Assembly: GCA_013399855.1 (NCBI GenBank)
Contig: VXAY01007403.1
Location: forward strand, 700,250 to 764,249
Length of the DNA: 64,000 nt
From: Oxyruncus cristatus
Taxonomy: Eukaryota > Chordata > Aves > Passeriformes > Cotingidae
Direction of reading: 5' to 3'
Part shown: piece after piece, positions 27,069-40,642 of the stretch
Layout of the letters: every line of letters starts with the position of its first letter
Numbering within the stretch: position 1 is the first letter of the stretch
Notes under the pieces: model-generated
The model's input: only the letters and a program-made list of their open reading frames with translations
What the model was told of the DNA's origin: nothing
The model's database searches: none
Translations under genes and position numbers: made by a program

Positions 27069-27310
27069 GGATGTTGACGTTATTGCTTCCATCTCTTTTT
27101 GCCACCTGCACTGCACAGATACTGGACTGCCTGTCAGTCACTGATGAAGTGTCACGGCTCCCATCACGGTATTTTATGCTGTGCCACTGCTGTAAACCAC
27201 TGAGGTTCAGGATGCGACTGCTGAACAGCTTGGAGACCGCGAGAAAATGCAGGCTGAAACCTCACCAGTCACTGCAAGCTAAGCTGTTCCTGATTGTCCG
27301 CAGTCCTGGT
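27069..27310 (+). other. CpG-retaining block, possible conserved element or non-coding exon
   Basis: Roughly eight CpGs occur in about 240 bases, in surroundings that are almost CpG-free. A pyrimidine tract runs into CACCTGCACTGCACAG at about 27105-27119, which resembles a 3' splice site. An open frame covers 27071-27478 (135 codons), but its translation shows no domain I know and is rich in basic and hydrophobic residues, like a chance frame. I infer a candidate conserved element or alternative exon, with no function assigned. Confidence 0.25.
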
Positions 27311-28350
27311 CTTCAAAGAAAATGGTTATTCAAGATTAGAGAAGGATGTTTTGGAGGAAAAATATTTCTGCCTTGCTTGTTCATCAGAGCAATAGAGACT
27401 AAAGGGCTGATTTTCACAGGAGCCATTTTACCTTTTAAGAAGCTTTTAAGACATGGAAAATGGAAATTGGGAAGTTAAACTAATGCCAGACTTTAATGTG
27501 CATTTAAAACCCTTGCTGATAAATCTATAAATTATGAGAAAATAACAAAATTTATGAATATTTTCAAGTACGTTGAATTATTTTTTCTACTACATGTAAT
27601 AATTTTAATAAATTGCAAGGTACTCAGAATAAAGCATCTGCAGTCAGGAGGTTTTGGTGCAGTTTAATTTTCTCTAAAAGCACAAGAGTCAATAGCAAAA
27701 TTGCACTGTCAGTAAATTTTACTTGAAAATCCTTTCAGGAGATAAAAGGATTGTAGAGAAGCTAAGCAAAACTAATGGAAGATTTGGGGAGGAGTAAGGA
27801 TGTTAGTTCTGTGACCTAATTTGGTGAGGTATAATCATACAAAGAAAATGTTCAGTGATGAAGTGTATTGTTTTGACTATTCAGTGTGTTCTAAGATTAA
27901 TTTAGGTGGTGTCAGTAATTTCCATTCATCAGAGAAGACGGGCCAGTCTCATATAATTTAAGCTTTAAACTAATTGTGATTCTTTATGTTCTCTAAAAAT
28001 TAGGCAATTTTCCCCCTCTATTATTGAAGAAATAAAAGGCTTAGCAATAATATATCAAATGCTGGACTGAGGTAATTGTTGGTAGGCACTGACTTTTTAA
28101 CAGTATCCTCTTGACAGAATAAAATTCAGTTATGTGAAAGATTTTAACCTTTTTTCTGTACTGTTGTTTTCTTCCCTTTAGCAGCTTTAGACTAACCATA
28201 GGCTGCTCCAGAATAATTTTTAATCCTCTGTTTTCTCTTGTAGAAGAGCAATGCAGCAGTTAATAATACTGTGTCCCTAATTAGAATGCTTGTTTAATAG
28301 GGGGACTTTTTATTCCTATGAAGAGAGACTTCCATAGTAGTTGAAGGTGG

Positions 28351-28396
28351 TATGGTATTTTTATATTAGTCTTTTCATATGGTATTTTCATATTAG
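28351..28396 (+). repeat. Imperfect direct repeat, 19-bp units, period 27
   Basis: TATGGTATTTTTATATTAG at 28351-28369 recurs with one change at 28378-28396. It is a small local duplication in AT-rich DNA. Confidence 0.8.
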
Positions 28397-31300
28397 CATT
28401 TCTGTAAAGGTAACTGTTGAGTCGCAGATAGTCTTCTGAAGTTTTGTAGAAGTGCAAATGGATGTATGAAAAAGACTTGAACCCATGCCACAAATTAGGT
28501 AGCTTTTCTGATATTCCTAACAATTTTTCTTAGTATATGGCTGCTAGGTTTGAAAGAGCAAAAAGGAACAGGCCGTGGTTGAGTGATTTATATACTTCTA
28601 GATTTTATCACAACAACAGAAGCTTCTATCAAAGAAGTAAATAGTCAAGAGGAGCATGAAAGGAAAAAAAGCCCTGAGTCAGAAATGGTAACAGCATCAT
28701 GAGCTTAATGGCAGTGCCTCCATTCACTGAGGTTACCATTTCTTTATGAGAGACTGTTTATAATAGGATTTACGTCTTTTCATTGAGAGGAATCACAACT
28801 AAAAGGCTTTCAAAACTAAGACCTAAAATTCTAAGGGGAGTGAAATGCTCCCGTTACCTTTGATGGCAGTTGCACATTCTCCTGTCTCTCCAGACATATT
28901 GGCTAATTCATCATTTACTTGCTTTCCCTCTGAATTCTGCTTTCTGATTAGGTTCAGTATTTTATTTGGGTATGATATTGAGCACACTCTTAGAAAACTG
29001 AGAAAATCAATTTGTGTTAAGAGTGATCTACAAGGTAATTACTGTGCCTAGAGTGAATCAGGATATACAATAACTTTAATCTGAAAGTACATTCTGTACC
29101 TATACCATTATTTAAAAAAAAACAGATTTGTGGTAATATGATATTAGTAATTGCTAGTTAAGTCTCTAACCCCAATTATCTGTTATCTTTAGCATACATA
29201 ACCTTTTAAAAGAGATGAATTTTTAGGGCTTTTCTTGAAGAGCTGAGAGGAAAGGTATATCTATATACACGAGCAAACAAAAGGTTGTTCCATTAAGGTA
29301 TCCAGTGGGTCCATTTAAACCTGATTACTGTCATGGCATTGCAGAGGTTAGTTGTGTCAATGTGACTGCAAGCTATGCTACCTGGACTGTAAAATAAAAT
29401 CAAAGAAACAAGACATAGATGTACTCCTTTAACTGATATAGAACTTACTTTTCTATGTGCTGCATAAGAACTGTAGGATTTTAAAGTTCCTGATGTGAGG
29501 TGAGAGACAAAGACCAATCAAAGACCAGTCTATCTGAAAGTAGGTAAATAGGAAAAGGGTAAAGAAAGTTAAAGAAGAATGAGTGAGCAGTGAGCTTTAT
29601 AGTGCTTCGAGATCAGCTTATTTGTCAGAGATCGGGAAAAGAAGATGAAAAATTCTGTTGATAACCTTATGTGATCGACTGTCTCCAAGAAAGTCCCCAG
29701 ATGTATTTGTCAGAATTACATTCCCCAATAGGCGTGGGAAGCTTAAAGATAATTTAAAAATAGGCAGAAGGCATATTATCGAAAATGCGACTTTTTTCTT
29801 GTTCATCTCTAAACTTACCCTGTAAATACTCAACTCATCAGCTATTGAACCACTGAATTAAGAATACAGGCAAGACTCATTTATTATGTAACTGGTCAGT
29901 ACAGGAACAAGAAAGATGAATTAAGAGCTACCTCCAGACAGGAGAAAGAGAGCACCTATAGCAGTTATTGTCATTTAGTGACAAGGATTCCCTGTGTGTC
30001 TGGCGCGAGAAAATCAGTTTATACAAATAGACAGCATTTAGGATATTTGATCTGCTGCAACTCTGTTGCTATAAACTTTGACTGCATGCATGACTACAGC
30101 AAGTAGTTGTTTATGAGCTACAAACTGTTGAATGTAGGAACCTTTGTCCTTCTGTGAGAGCTCAGGGGAATGCAACACGGGATGTGGGTTACAAGAAGGT
30201 TCAGTAAGAGTTCAGTGGGAAAGTAATTGCTGTTAAGAGAGGAAAGACATCATGCAGATGTGACATAGCGATATGGTTGAGTCTGTGCTATAGAATTATT
30301 TTTTTTAAATTTAACAAGTTAAAAATGGAGAAGGAAAGATACAATAATTTCTCAGAATTTAAGACTGTCTTTTAGTTCAAAATGTAGACATATTTTCTGT
30401 AATATAAGATTTTATAACAACAAATGTTATTCTCTGTCTACCAGCTTAAGGAATGGTTTAGGTTGTGCTTGGAGGCTTGTGCTCTGGTAATCAAGGACTT
30501 CCATATATAATACATTTTTATGAGCCATTTAAATGAAACCATTATGTCAGAGGTGAGGTGCCTTTCCAGGCACAAGTGATATAATAACTTTACTTTCAAA
30601 GTTGTGGTTGTGCTTTTCCTGGTTTTCCCTTGATCCCTTCAGATTCTGAGAACTGTTTTACTAAGGCAGAGCATGCCACCGTCCATTCACAAAAGCAAGC
30701 AGACAGAAAGATTTTACCTGCCACATTATCATCATCCTCGGTCAGTGCTCCAGAGATGAGCAGCATGATGTGTTTTAAGCAGCTGAATGTGTCAAATGCA
30801 TGGAAGCTCCTGACTTGTACAGCCACATGTTCCTCTTTTGGGTCCTTCGCAAAGTCTCACCCTTTCCTATGAAACTATGATTTCACGCTCCTGATGTGAC
30901 AGACTGTGATGGTGTGAGGGTGCAGAGAGGGTGTTTGTTGTTCCTTTTGTATTTGCTCCTCTCAAATTCTCTAAGTAACGGAGGGTTAAGTAGAGTATCA
31001 AACATTAGGAGTTGTTCTGGTGCCATAATAGTCTCCAGACAGCAGGGGAATTGCAGAATACAAGGCAGCATGCTTGTAATTCACAATAGGAAGCTAAATC
31101 TTCTCTTTTGATCGCCATCTTCAGGGAAAAAAAAAAAAAAGATAAGGCCTCTCTCTGGTTGACAGTTGATGCTTGGTGACAGGCAGGGACAGAAACATGC
31201 TCCTTCTGGACTTTGTAGACTCACACAGTTTGCGTTCACTGAGGTACTCTTAAAATTCCAAGTGTGGTCCCATTAGTTGTACTCTTGTCCTTACATTTAG

Positions 31301-34238
31301 TGTTTTGATAACAAATGCATGTGAAATGGTTACACCAGAATTTATTTATGTAATAAAATTAGATAAGTTTTTTTAAACTGCTTAGCTTCTAGACAAGTGT
31401 ATGATTAAGTGGTACTTCAAATACATTTCAGTTTTCACATCACATCTGATATTTAAGCATTGTATTTATACTGTATTCTGATTTTTTTTCTTCATTTGAA
31501 TGCTCCCATTATCTTCAACAGTTTAGGAATTTACAAAGCCTCTTCTTCTAAGGGTTATATATTGTTACATTGCACTTATTAATTAATCCTGCTTACAAGA
31601 GGTTGGTGGGGTTTTTTTTAAAGGATAATTTTGTACTTTTGAAAATCAATGTAAGAGGACCTCCTCAACTAATAATTAAAATGATTATTTTGTTATGGAG
31701 TCATTAAAAATGTGTGCTCTCCAGGGGTTATTCTAATTTTATGTGTGATAGATTTTCATGTTTATGTTTAAATTTCTTTTGATGGCATTCGTTAGTTCTT
31801 AGCATTTCTTGTCTGTTTACTTTGCTAGTTTCTAATTATTTCCATCTATATTTTTTTCAGTGTGGCCTACATATGATTTTTTTCTCACTTTAATCTTTCT
31901 ACTGTTTGATGAGTTGCAACATCTAACATTACATAAAAGTTATATTATTAACATATGATAAAAGCTTATGTGATGAAAGAATATAGGAGATTAATCCTTG
32001 ATCTTCATGATTAAAAATAACTTCAGTAATGTGGATGATGAGATCTTATGCACTTGCAAATTATATACTGAGATAAAATAATATCCTTTCAAACCCTTTT
32101 TTCTATTATTAATCTTAATAAAAGTTTTCTACCTCCAAATTCTAATACTGTATATCTCATGTAAAGTAGCTGAGCCTCTTAAACCTATAATGGTAAATAG
32201 AATTTTTTTATGCAGTTCATATTACTTGTGTCTTAGGATATGAAATAGATCCTGTGAATCTAAAAAAAATTACGGTTTTGCAGAGGCCAAAATCAAGATA
32301 ATATATTCATAACAAGTTCCTTAATAAAGAACACGAGACCTAAACTCTTGATAACAGGTTAAATTATCCAAAAAAAAAAAAGTGAAGTAACGGGCTGAGT
32401 TTATACTCCTATAGTGCCTAGTGACACTCTTGATCCTGTACAAGGATCGTTAATGTCAGATTTACCATTGCCTCATCCTCATTCAAACTAGTGATGTTTC
32501 TGTTTTGTTTATGCATTTGAATATTTCTGTAATGCGTATGTATTTCAAATGTAAAGATAAGTATGAGAGGATAGGTTTCTTTTCTGTTAGTAATTTATAA
32601 GCAGCACTTTAGTTAATCTATGGGTTTTTAACTAATTTTAAAAGCCTTCTTAATGTTAGCTTTTAATTTGAAGGGAGAAAAAACTATTGTTCCCCTTAAC
32701 ATGTGAAGTGATAGAGATAGATTAAAGATACTCATAGTAACTACACTTCTGATTATCTGGTTCATATGTCCTTCAGTGGGACTTGGCAACTCGGAGAGTA
32801 ATACATGTTTGAGGTTTGCACTTAGAAGCTATTCAAAGTTCTTCCCATTATTTTCTCTTGGAAGGACTCCAGTAAATCATCATGAACTAAATTTACAGTG
32901 CTGTTCCTGTATTGCAGCATGAGAAGACATTTTGCCTGGTAGCAGTGTGACACCTTTGAAAGGGGAGGTATGTAGCAGCGATCTCTAGCACGTCAGGCCA
33001 GTGGCTATCAGTGCAAGGGCATGGCAGGGCTATTGTTCCACATTTCTTTATCTTTCCTAGTTTGTGTGTTGCTTTTGAGTGGAGAACTTGGCAGCAATCC
33101 ATATACTCCCTTGAGTGATGGCTGGGACTGCTGCAATTCTGCGCTGAATTTGCAGAGGCCTTAGAAAAAGAGGAGACTCCTTAATCCCTTCCCACTTGAG
33201 TTTGCTTGAGGGTTGGCTGGATTCCAGATACACAAAGTTCATAGTGGTTATTGTTTAACCAATGAAGTTTGATTAGACGTCATGTAACAATTCATATATG
33301 TTTGTGGTTTGGTATAATGTTTGAAATCATCTTGACTGCGATACAACAAAAATGGTTTGTAATTTTCCTCAGATTCAAAATAAATGTTTTCTTTAGCTAA
33401 GAGACCATTAAAGACTAGGGCAAAGATGAACTGGGACTATTAGACCTCAAGACCTAGTCGCTGACTCCAAACCAAAAGTACTACACCAATGCACAATAGA
33501 AAGTAAGCATTGAGTTAGAACTTGATGCAGAGTTTTTAGAACTAGATTCTTTTTTTTGGCTCATAAGGAAATAGAATATATTAATGCAGCAAATCTGGAC
33601 AGATTAGTGAATTTTTTCTAAAAGGAGCTTATTTAGTGGCTCCTGTGCCCAAATTCCAGTGCCTGCTTGCTATGTGAAGGTTCTTTTGGGGTGTTTAAAA
33701 ACAATTATTAAAAACATTTAAATGTGATGAACTGTTTGTGACAGAGTCTATTAACTTTCCAAATACAGATATATCCACTGAGCATAGAATAAAACAATTT
33801 TTTTCTTAGAATGTCTGATTAGTTCTGTCTCTTATTTGCTCTGCTTTTGACTTTTGCTTTATGCTCCATGAAGGAGACAATATGGCTGCTTGAATAACTT
33901 TTACTTTCTTTTAGAATTATTTAATTTCAAGTGTAGCAGAGAGTATTAAAATATTTTAATTGACTCCATTTCAGCACTGTCCAAGAATATTGTTCAGTGA
34001 TTGAAAAGAAAAGAGAAATTATTTTTCTGACCTTTTGAGAAGTGAAAATTAATGTTGTCAATCCTGGAAAAAATGTGATAGCATTCTGGCATGTTACCTC
34101 TTGCTCTAGACCTAATGACCAAGCTCAGAACTAATGACCAAGGAAGACATGTGCAACCTCTGATAGACTTCTGCAAACACTGGCACTTCTCACACTCTTA
34201 TGTATTCTATGTATGATACTTACGCAAACAGCCTGTTT

Positions 34239-34280
34239 AAAACCAAACCAAACCAAACCAAACCAAACCAAACCAAACAA
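34239..34280 (+). repeat. (AAACC)n microsatellite
   Basis: About eight near-perfect AAACC units end in a slightly varied AAACAAAACCCCC. It lies about 125 bp before the 5' edge of the plus-strand CR1 copy that follows. Confidence 0.95.
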
Positions 34281-34404
34281 AACCCCCACCCAACAAACCA
34301 CAAAATATTATTTTTGGCCCATATTACTCTCTAACGCTTCAGATGCCTTAGTTTTCAAACATACAGCTGCAGACATCTCAGAGGTACACATCCAGGGACG
34401 TGAC

Positions 34405-34948
34405 TGTCCTGCTCTCTTCTGCACTGCTGCAGCCTCACCTTGAATATTGTGGAAGTTTTGGGCACCACGATATAAGAAAGATATTAAGCTCTTAGAGAGT
34501 GTCCAAAGGAGGGCAACAAAGATGGTGAAGGGCCTTGAGGGGAAGCCATATGAGGAGTGGCTGAGGTCACTTTGTTTGTTCAGCCTGGAGGAGACTGAGG
34601 GGAGACCTCACTGCAGTGACAACTTCCTCATGAGGGGAAGAAGAGGGGCAGACACTGATCTCTTCTCTATGGTGAACAGTGACAGAACCTGAGGGAATGG
34701 CATAAGTTTGTGTCAGGAGAGGTTTAGGTTGGATACTAGAAAGAGTGTCTTCACCCAGAGGTTGGTTGGGCACTGGAACAGGCTCCCCAGGGAAGTGGTC
34801 ACAGCACCAAGCCTGTCTGAGCATTTGGATGATACTCAGGCACATGGTGTGACTCTTGTAGATGGTCCTGTGCAGGGCCAGGAGATGGACTCGATGATCC
34901 TTGTGGGTCCCTTCCACCTCAGCATGTTCTGTGATTCTTTGATTCTGT
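34405..34948 (+). mobile_element. CR1 LINE 3' fragment, second 3'-end subfamily (~545 bp)
   Basis: Plus-strand CR1 of a different subfamily from the copies at 17 and 40 kb. It reads GGCACCACGATATAAG, then GGCACTGGAACAGGCTCCCC. The 3' end reads GATCCTTGTGGGTCCCTTCC, then GTTCTGTGATTCTTTGATTC. The 3' end is intact and the 5' end is cut, as expected from target-primed reverse transcription. Translation of 34447-34692 contains the CR1-like peptide YKKDIKLLESVQRRATKMV, a piece of the reverse-transcriptase C-terminal region, but the frame is broken. Its tail is the same type as the tail of the SINE at 45 kb. Confidence 0.95.
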
Positions 34949-37900
34949 AAAAATCGTTGTGTAGTTGTGTAATGTTTAGAGTGCTGCATTTCACAAACTA
35001 AAGGTTGAATTTATGACCATTTTTAATACTGGAAGTACCTATTGAATAACCTGTGCTGAAGCTGGGATATTCCTCTTAAGGGTGATAGTTTCACCTTGAA
35101 AGCATGATCACAAGATTTAAAACTTGTCATTTTATAAGCAATAAATATTGTCCATTTCTGCATTTATGTGAAGTGTGTTGGGTTTTTCTTTTATTTTGGT
35201 TGTATGGTTGAGGGTTAGAATTCCAGGATGAGAAAAAAGAAGTAAATCTGTGTCAATGCTACTGTTTTCCCTAAAAGAGTATCTGCAGGTTCTGCCCAAA
35301 TTATTAAACTATCAGGCATCATCCCTCCAAACAGACTTCAGATAAGATAGCCAAGGAGGAAAGAAAAATGTCCAATGGAAATACCATGCACGTTATACAA
35401 TGTGCATATAGATTTTGTAATTTTCCTATGGCAGAGATAGAACTGCAGCTATAACATGTAACAGGTAGTTTGTCTATCCTATTATAGTACAACGTACAAC
35501 AGTCTGATACAGGAATCCAGTAAATATTTGAAAGAGAAAGTGTTATAGCTCAGAGACGACAAGTCACCTCATTTAAAACTGTGGGTAGAATAGACAAAGA
35601 AAATTATATCTAACTCTAGGGGCTGTTCCCAAGTTTTATTTTGGATTATTTGGATTTTTCCATAAAACACATATCCGAATTACATATTCATTATATCTTA
35701 GCTTTTCACAGTGGGTACCTGTAGAGTAAGTGGTAAAAGTCTCCCACAGCATGTTCATTTTTAATGAGAGCAAAGCACTTACATTGTGTATCACAATCAA
35801 ATCACTTGTCATTCTGTAATAGGACAACTACCAACTGAGCTGTTCTCACAGAATGCCTTTTTACTTTGGGCTAGGAGTACAAATCACTTGTCAGGTCTTG
35901 GTTATGGCCTGTATACAAACTGCAGTCTAGAAAAGGACCATGTCGTAAGCTGGTGTTCACTTTGCCCATTAGTTAGGGTTGTCTGAATAGAAATTAAGGT
36001 TCTTATGTCAGTTTTCAGGCATTACTCACTTTGGCTTCTCTTTCATATATGGATTGTGATTGAGTGCTTATTATGACTGATACAAGCTCATACTTTTAAC
36101 TGTACAATCAGGGCCAGCCTTTCACTCATGTAAATTGATACGGTTTTCTTGATGTAGTAGAGCAAGTTTATATCAGCTGAAAAATCTGAATTTAAACAGT
36201 TTTGTAAGATTGTGGAGTCACAAAGGGAGGAGACATAGCTGCATACTACTGTAGCACCTATCTTGTAACCCGCTGATATCTAAATCTTTGTTACTATAAT
36301 ACAAAGACTTCCTGTAGAATGTATATCAGAGTTCAGCGTCTCAGAGAAGGGTTTAGAAAAAGCATCATGCTGAGCAGGGAAACTCTGAGTTAGACAGTAG
36401 GAAATGCTGAACACAGATATACATCCTAAATATCCTACATATCTCTTTGAGATTTAAGCACCTTACTCAGCACTACTGGGAAGCATTAGCATCCTCTTGG
36501 GATTACGGTCCTGAGTCATTTCCTGACCTAAGTGTTTCTTCAATATATTAAATAAACACATATATAAATAAATTGTCTTAATACTTTTTTTCTAGGAGCT
36601 ACCCTCATGTCTTCCCATATTTCTTCAATAGCCTAATGTTTAGGTTGTTCTAGTGTCAAAGGGATTCAAAAAGGTGTTCGGATTTTTGAGGAGAATGGCC
36701 TAATGATCAGGCATTAGATATGTTAGGGATGGGGCTGAACTGTGTGTTTGCTACCCTGCCTGATGAAGCTAGAGCATTCTACATAAAGGAATTAAAGATC
36801 TCCTAGTCAAGAAAAAACTGCTGGGGGATTCAGTAATGTTACAGAAGATCTGCAGTCTGAGAAGACCTTTCAGTCACCTGCATGAACTAGAATTTCATTA
36901 CTTTAGGTTCAAATATCTATGATTAAATTACTGTATTGTATAAATAGTAGTGTCAACACTAGTATTTTTCAGTCTGCTTTTACTCTTTATATACTAAAAT
37001 CCGTATAATATTAGAGAGGAAAAAATATCCTGAAATGTTTCTAAACACATTTTATATTGTTTTCTCTTTTTTAATCAGTGCAATACAAATCCTTGTACTA
37101 TAGATTTTGGAAAAACTCATCTCTTGCATCCCAAGCATGCAGAATTATACTTAACATCCTCTTTTTTAATGTAGTGTGCATCAGCAGTAGGTAATTAAAA
37201 CTTCTTTAGTCATTTTCTTAGCACCACTTTGATTTACTTATGGAAAGAAGTTTACAAAATGACCACAGGAAAGCAGTTTTCTGCTGAAGGCAATAGAATG
37301 AGAGTTAATAGATCTGTCACAGAAATCCTATGTAAAGACATATTGAATACTCTTTTCACTGGTATCCTGACTGTGAAATTGGATGCTTGCTAAAAAACTG
37401 TGACAATAAATGCTTAGACAATTAAGAAATGCCGTCTTCTCGGGAGGTCACATTGTCTAGGCAACTTATGCAAACAGAAGTTGTAAAGCAAGAAGAAAAA
37501 AAATATATGAAAGAATCTTTCTTATATGCCTTCAAATACATATTCCATTAACAATGTCCTTCTTACAAAGTACAGAAAAAAAATTGAAAAATAACATTAC
37601 GAAGATTGTAAAAATTAGCATAGAAGAAGAGTTCAACCTCGGTTTGCATAATAAACAATGATTTTTTTTTAATCTTAAGAGCGGTGGTGCATCAGCACCT
37701 GGCTGCTGGTCATCGTTGTGCAGAGGTCATTGGTGTTTCTTGTTTTGGGCGAGTTGATATTTTCCTACTGCTTCTTTAAACAAGGATAACTTAGAGCTGA
37801 TACTTTGCTATAGCAGTTTTATCTGGAGGACCCATGATTTGCTCATTGTAGTTGAAGACATCATAACTACAAACCGAAAACCAGAATGAATTTGTCACCT

Positions 37901-38897
37901 TTTTTAACTTTGTTTTTCTTTTTAATGTTGGTCAAAATCTAGTTTTGAAGACACGGGTTTTATAACAATTATAATTTAAAAGGGAAGATATTTTCAGCCA
38001 TTTAGGAGTGAGTAGACCAAACTAAATTATTACCATTTTCTGAGTCATTACTTTCTCACTTATCAAATGGGGCATAGTACACTAATGCATGAATTTTGAG
38101 GCTCCTTAGCCCGGCAAAATTCCATACCATTTAGTGGACGTTTTTCTGTGACCTTAAATCCAAAACCATTTGATGGACATTGGATCACTACTCACAGAAC
38201 AAAATTATAACAAAGGTTTTCAAAACCACTGTTTTACCGGATCTTTATTGTTTCTTTTTGAGAACACAGGAGTTTCAGGAATTACCTATACTGTTTAATT
38301 TTTAAGGCATTGAGGTTTTTAACATGGTATCTGTTATAGCTTTGTAGAATGTGATTTTAAAGAAAAAATATTTTTACTGTTGCTCCATGTGCTACTCATT
38401 TAATAAGATACTTATTTTGTGTGTGGTTTATTCCTCCCATGATATTTGAGCAGTGTAATAGCTCAAATCTTAGGATATTGGAAAGATGATCCTTGAGCTA
38501 GGTAGACCTAATCTCAGTAAAGGAAATGAAAGAAATGCTGAAGGAAAATATGGCAATTGATAACTTAGCACACATTTTCCCAATAAAATTCAGTCCAAAA
38601 GGTTTTAAGCAGATTGTATCTATTGGTTTTTTTACATTAATTTTAATTATACACAATGATTAATTTCTTGTACATACCAAAAATACACTGATTTTAATAC
38701 ATTAATACAATTTAAGAAATAAGATGTTTTATCTATCCAAGAGAAGTATCAGTTTTTCACCAGTTTTACAGTTTAATAAGCAGTTACTGACTGCAGGTAG
38801 TTGTAAATTTATTATTAAGAGTTCAGCTGCAATGTTCAAAAGGCCTGTACACATTTGGACTGTAAAGAAATATTATTGCTTACAAAAATTATTTTAG
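34949..38897. other. AT-rich non-coding DNA, no gene seen
   Basis: No exon or transposon is recognised. A short CpG-bearing patch at 37680-37765, following a T-rich run, stands out slightly from its surroundings. Confidence 0.5.
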
Positions 38898-38969
38898 CGT
38901 ATATTGCTACACAATCAGAAGGATCAGACTTCAGCCGGCGAACAAGATGATGTTTATAGTCCTCTCAAA
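38898..38969 (+). CDS. Candidate internal exon (72 nt), unidentified gene
   Basis: A 72-nt stretch lies between an AG (TTATTTTAG, 38896-38897) and a good donor, AAA|GTAAGA (38970). It is open in one frame for exactly 24 codons, with phase 0 at both ends and a stop just upstream of the AG. The translation begins RILLHNQKDQ and ends EQDDVYSPLK. The acidic-tyrosine end loosely resembles the cytoplasmic tail of a membrane receptor, but I cannot assign a family. Another frame reads YIATQSEGSDFSRRTR and then stops, so it could instead be a terminal exon. Three CpGs in a CpG-poor region support selection. The polypyrimidine tract is weak, and a chance match is possible. Confidence 0.25.
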
Positions 38970-40642
38970 GTAAGAATAGTTTTCTGTTGTCCTTTTAATA
39001 TAGAGAATTTGGAAAAGTTAATCCTATTGCTTTAGCTTCATGAAATTCCCCCGGTGCAGTGTTCTGACAAATCAGCTTCTTATAACATGAAAATAATTTC
39101 TTTGAAATAGCTTCTTTCCTTTTTGTCCTTGTTGGTGAGTAGTCTTGGGGGAAAAAAAAAGTCTACTGGGGTCACCGTTTCAAAATATGGAAGATTCCTT
39201 TCAAAAGAAGTAATACAACTCTTGAATTACATTTCTCTTTTGAGTAGAGAAACTTCATTATGAAAGTGTTAGTCAGGTCAAACCTCTTCTGTCAGCCTGT
39301 CAGTCATTAGGACATATTGTGCTTTAGCTAAACTAAACCAGCTACTGGATCCTTCTGTTGGACCAGACTGTAGAAAATAAGTGAAAATAATGAAATTAAT
39401 TTTATTCTACCAAATTAACAGAAAGATAGCAATAAGTATTTGATTATATTAATTTGTTTGATATATGACTTCCATTTATTTTTCTTTTGTAGATGCATAA
39501 GCTGGGGATTGATTCTATGTCATGAAGGTCTTATGTTCATTTGCTTTGTTTTATAGCAGCTTCATAAATATAGAGTGTTTGTAAAAGATCTTCTTAAAAA
39601 GTACTTCTTTTAATGAGCTTCTGATGGCTTGCACCCTGTTCAGTTTTTTGTGATATTCCCAGCTCACGATTTAACTTGCAGAACAGATGGATTTAGTGAC
39701 AAAGGTATTTGGAACATATTTCAATTTAATTTTGCTAGTCCCAGAAGTAAATTTTATTCCTATATATTCGTAAATTGGATCATTCCCCCATTGCTTACAA
39801 AGATAAGTCAGATGCTACTTTTTTTTAAGCTACCCTTTCTTGAGAGAAATATGATATTGATAATTGAGTTAGGGTTTTTTCGAGAAACCACAGTGTAGCT
39901 GCTACGGGCTACATTGAGGCCATAACGTAGAGGAAATGAGTATCCAATGACATCCTTACTCACATCTGCCTTTACTGAAACTCCAACAGCAATACATCCT
40001 AGACCTCATATTAAGCTTTCTGTTCAGTACTTAGTTGTTGCAGGATTTGAAAACCTCTCGTCTTGCCTTCTTCTTCTAGTGCAGATAGGCACTCTGAGGC
40101 AGGTTAAGACTGCTCCTGAGAAATGTTAAGCAGGGCTTCTGTGGCATCCTGCCTCCTGCCAGTGCTATGGCAAGAGCAACCTTCGTGTATGATTTGTGGA
40201 GTTATGGCTCATGGGTTATAAAATGACCATTCCCGCTGTGAGGACTGGAAGGAGAGAGCAGCTGTTGCAAATCAGGCATCCTGCATAGCATTAAAACTCC
40301 AGCCAGAAGTTGCATTGGAGTTATTTTTTTAGAAAAAAAAGAGGGCAAATGTTCTTCTTGGTCTCAGTCACAATAACCAGGTTGAAATTTGTGATGTATC
40401 TTTTTTTAAAAAAAACCAAACAAACAAAAAAAACAACAACACAGTTTTTACTTCTATCTGCTGAAATTCCATTGGCCACTGTTAATTATAGGATGGAAGC
40501 CATGAACAAATTTGCCCAGGTTGTAAGTGAGGGCTGACTCTTTAGCCCTGGTGGGAGCAGGGTGTCAGAGTACTCTAGGGTGTTCCTTGGAATGCAGGGG
40601 GCAAGGAAGAGAGAAGCGACTTTGAGTGCAGATGCAATGAAA
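38970..40642. other. Non-coding DNA, no gene seen
   Basis: AT-rich at first, then moderately GC-richer from about 39880 to 40640 with scattered CpGs. An A-rich tract occurs at 40409-40443. Frames are short and without known motifs. Confidence 0.5.

Larger units (their letters stand above)
25474..34238. other. AT-rich non-coding DNA with one CpG-retaining block
   Basis: No gene is recognised. A block at about 26740-27310 is richer in G+C and keeps several CpGs (described separately). A smaller patch of the same type lies at 30600-30880, with open frames on both strands but no known domain. A poly-A run occurs at 31126-31139. Confidence 0.5.

Noticed and set aside
34447..34989. Open frames of 80-140 codons on both strands near 34.5-35.0 kb
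   Set aside because: They lie within the CR1 copy at 34405-34948 and are remnants of its reverse-transcriptase region or antisense shadows.
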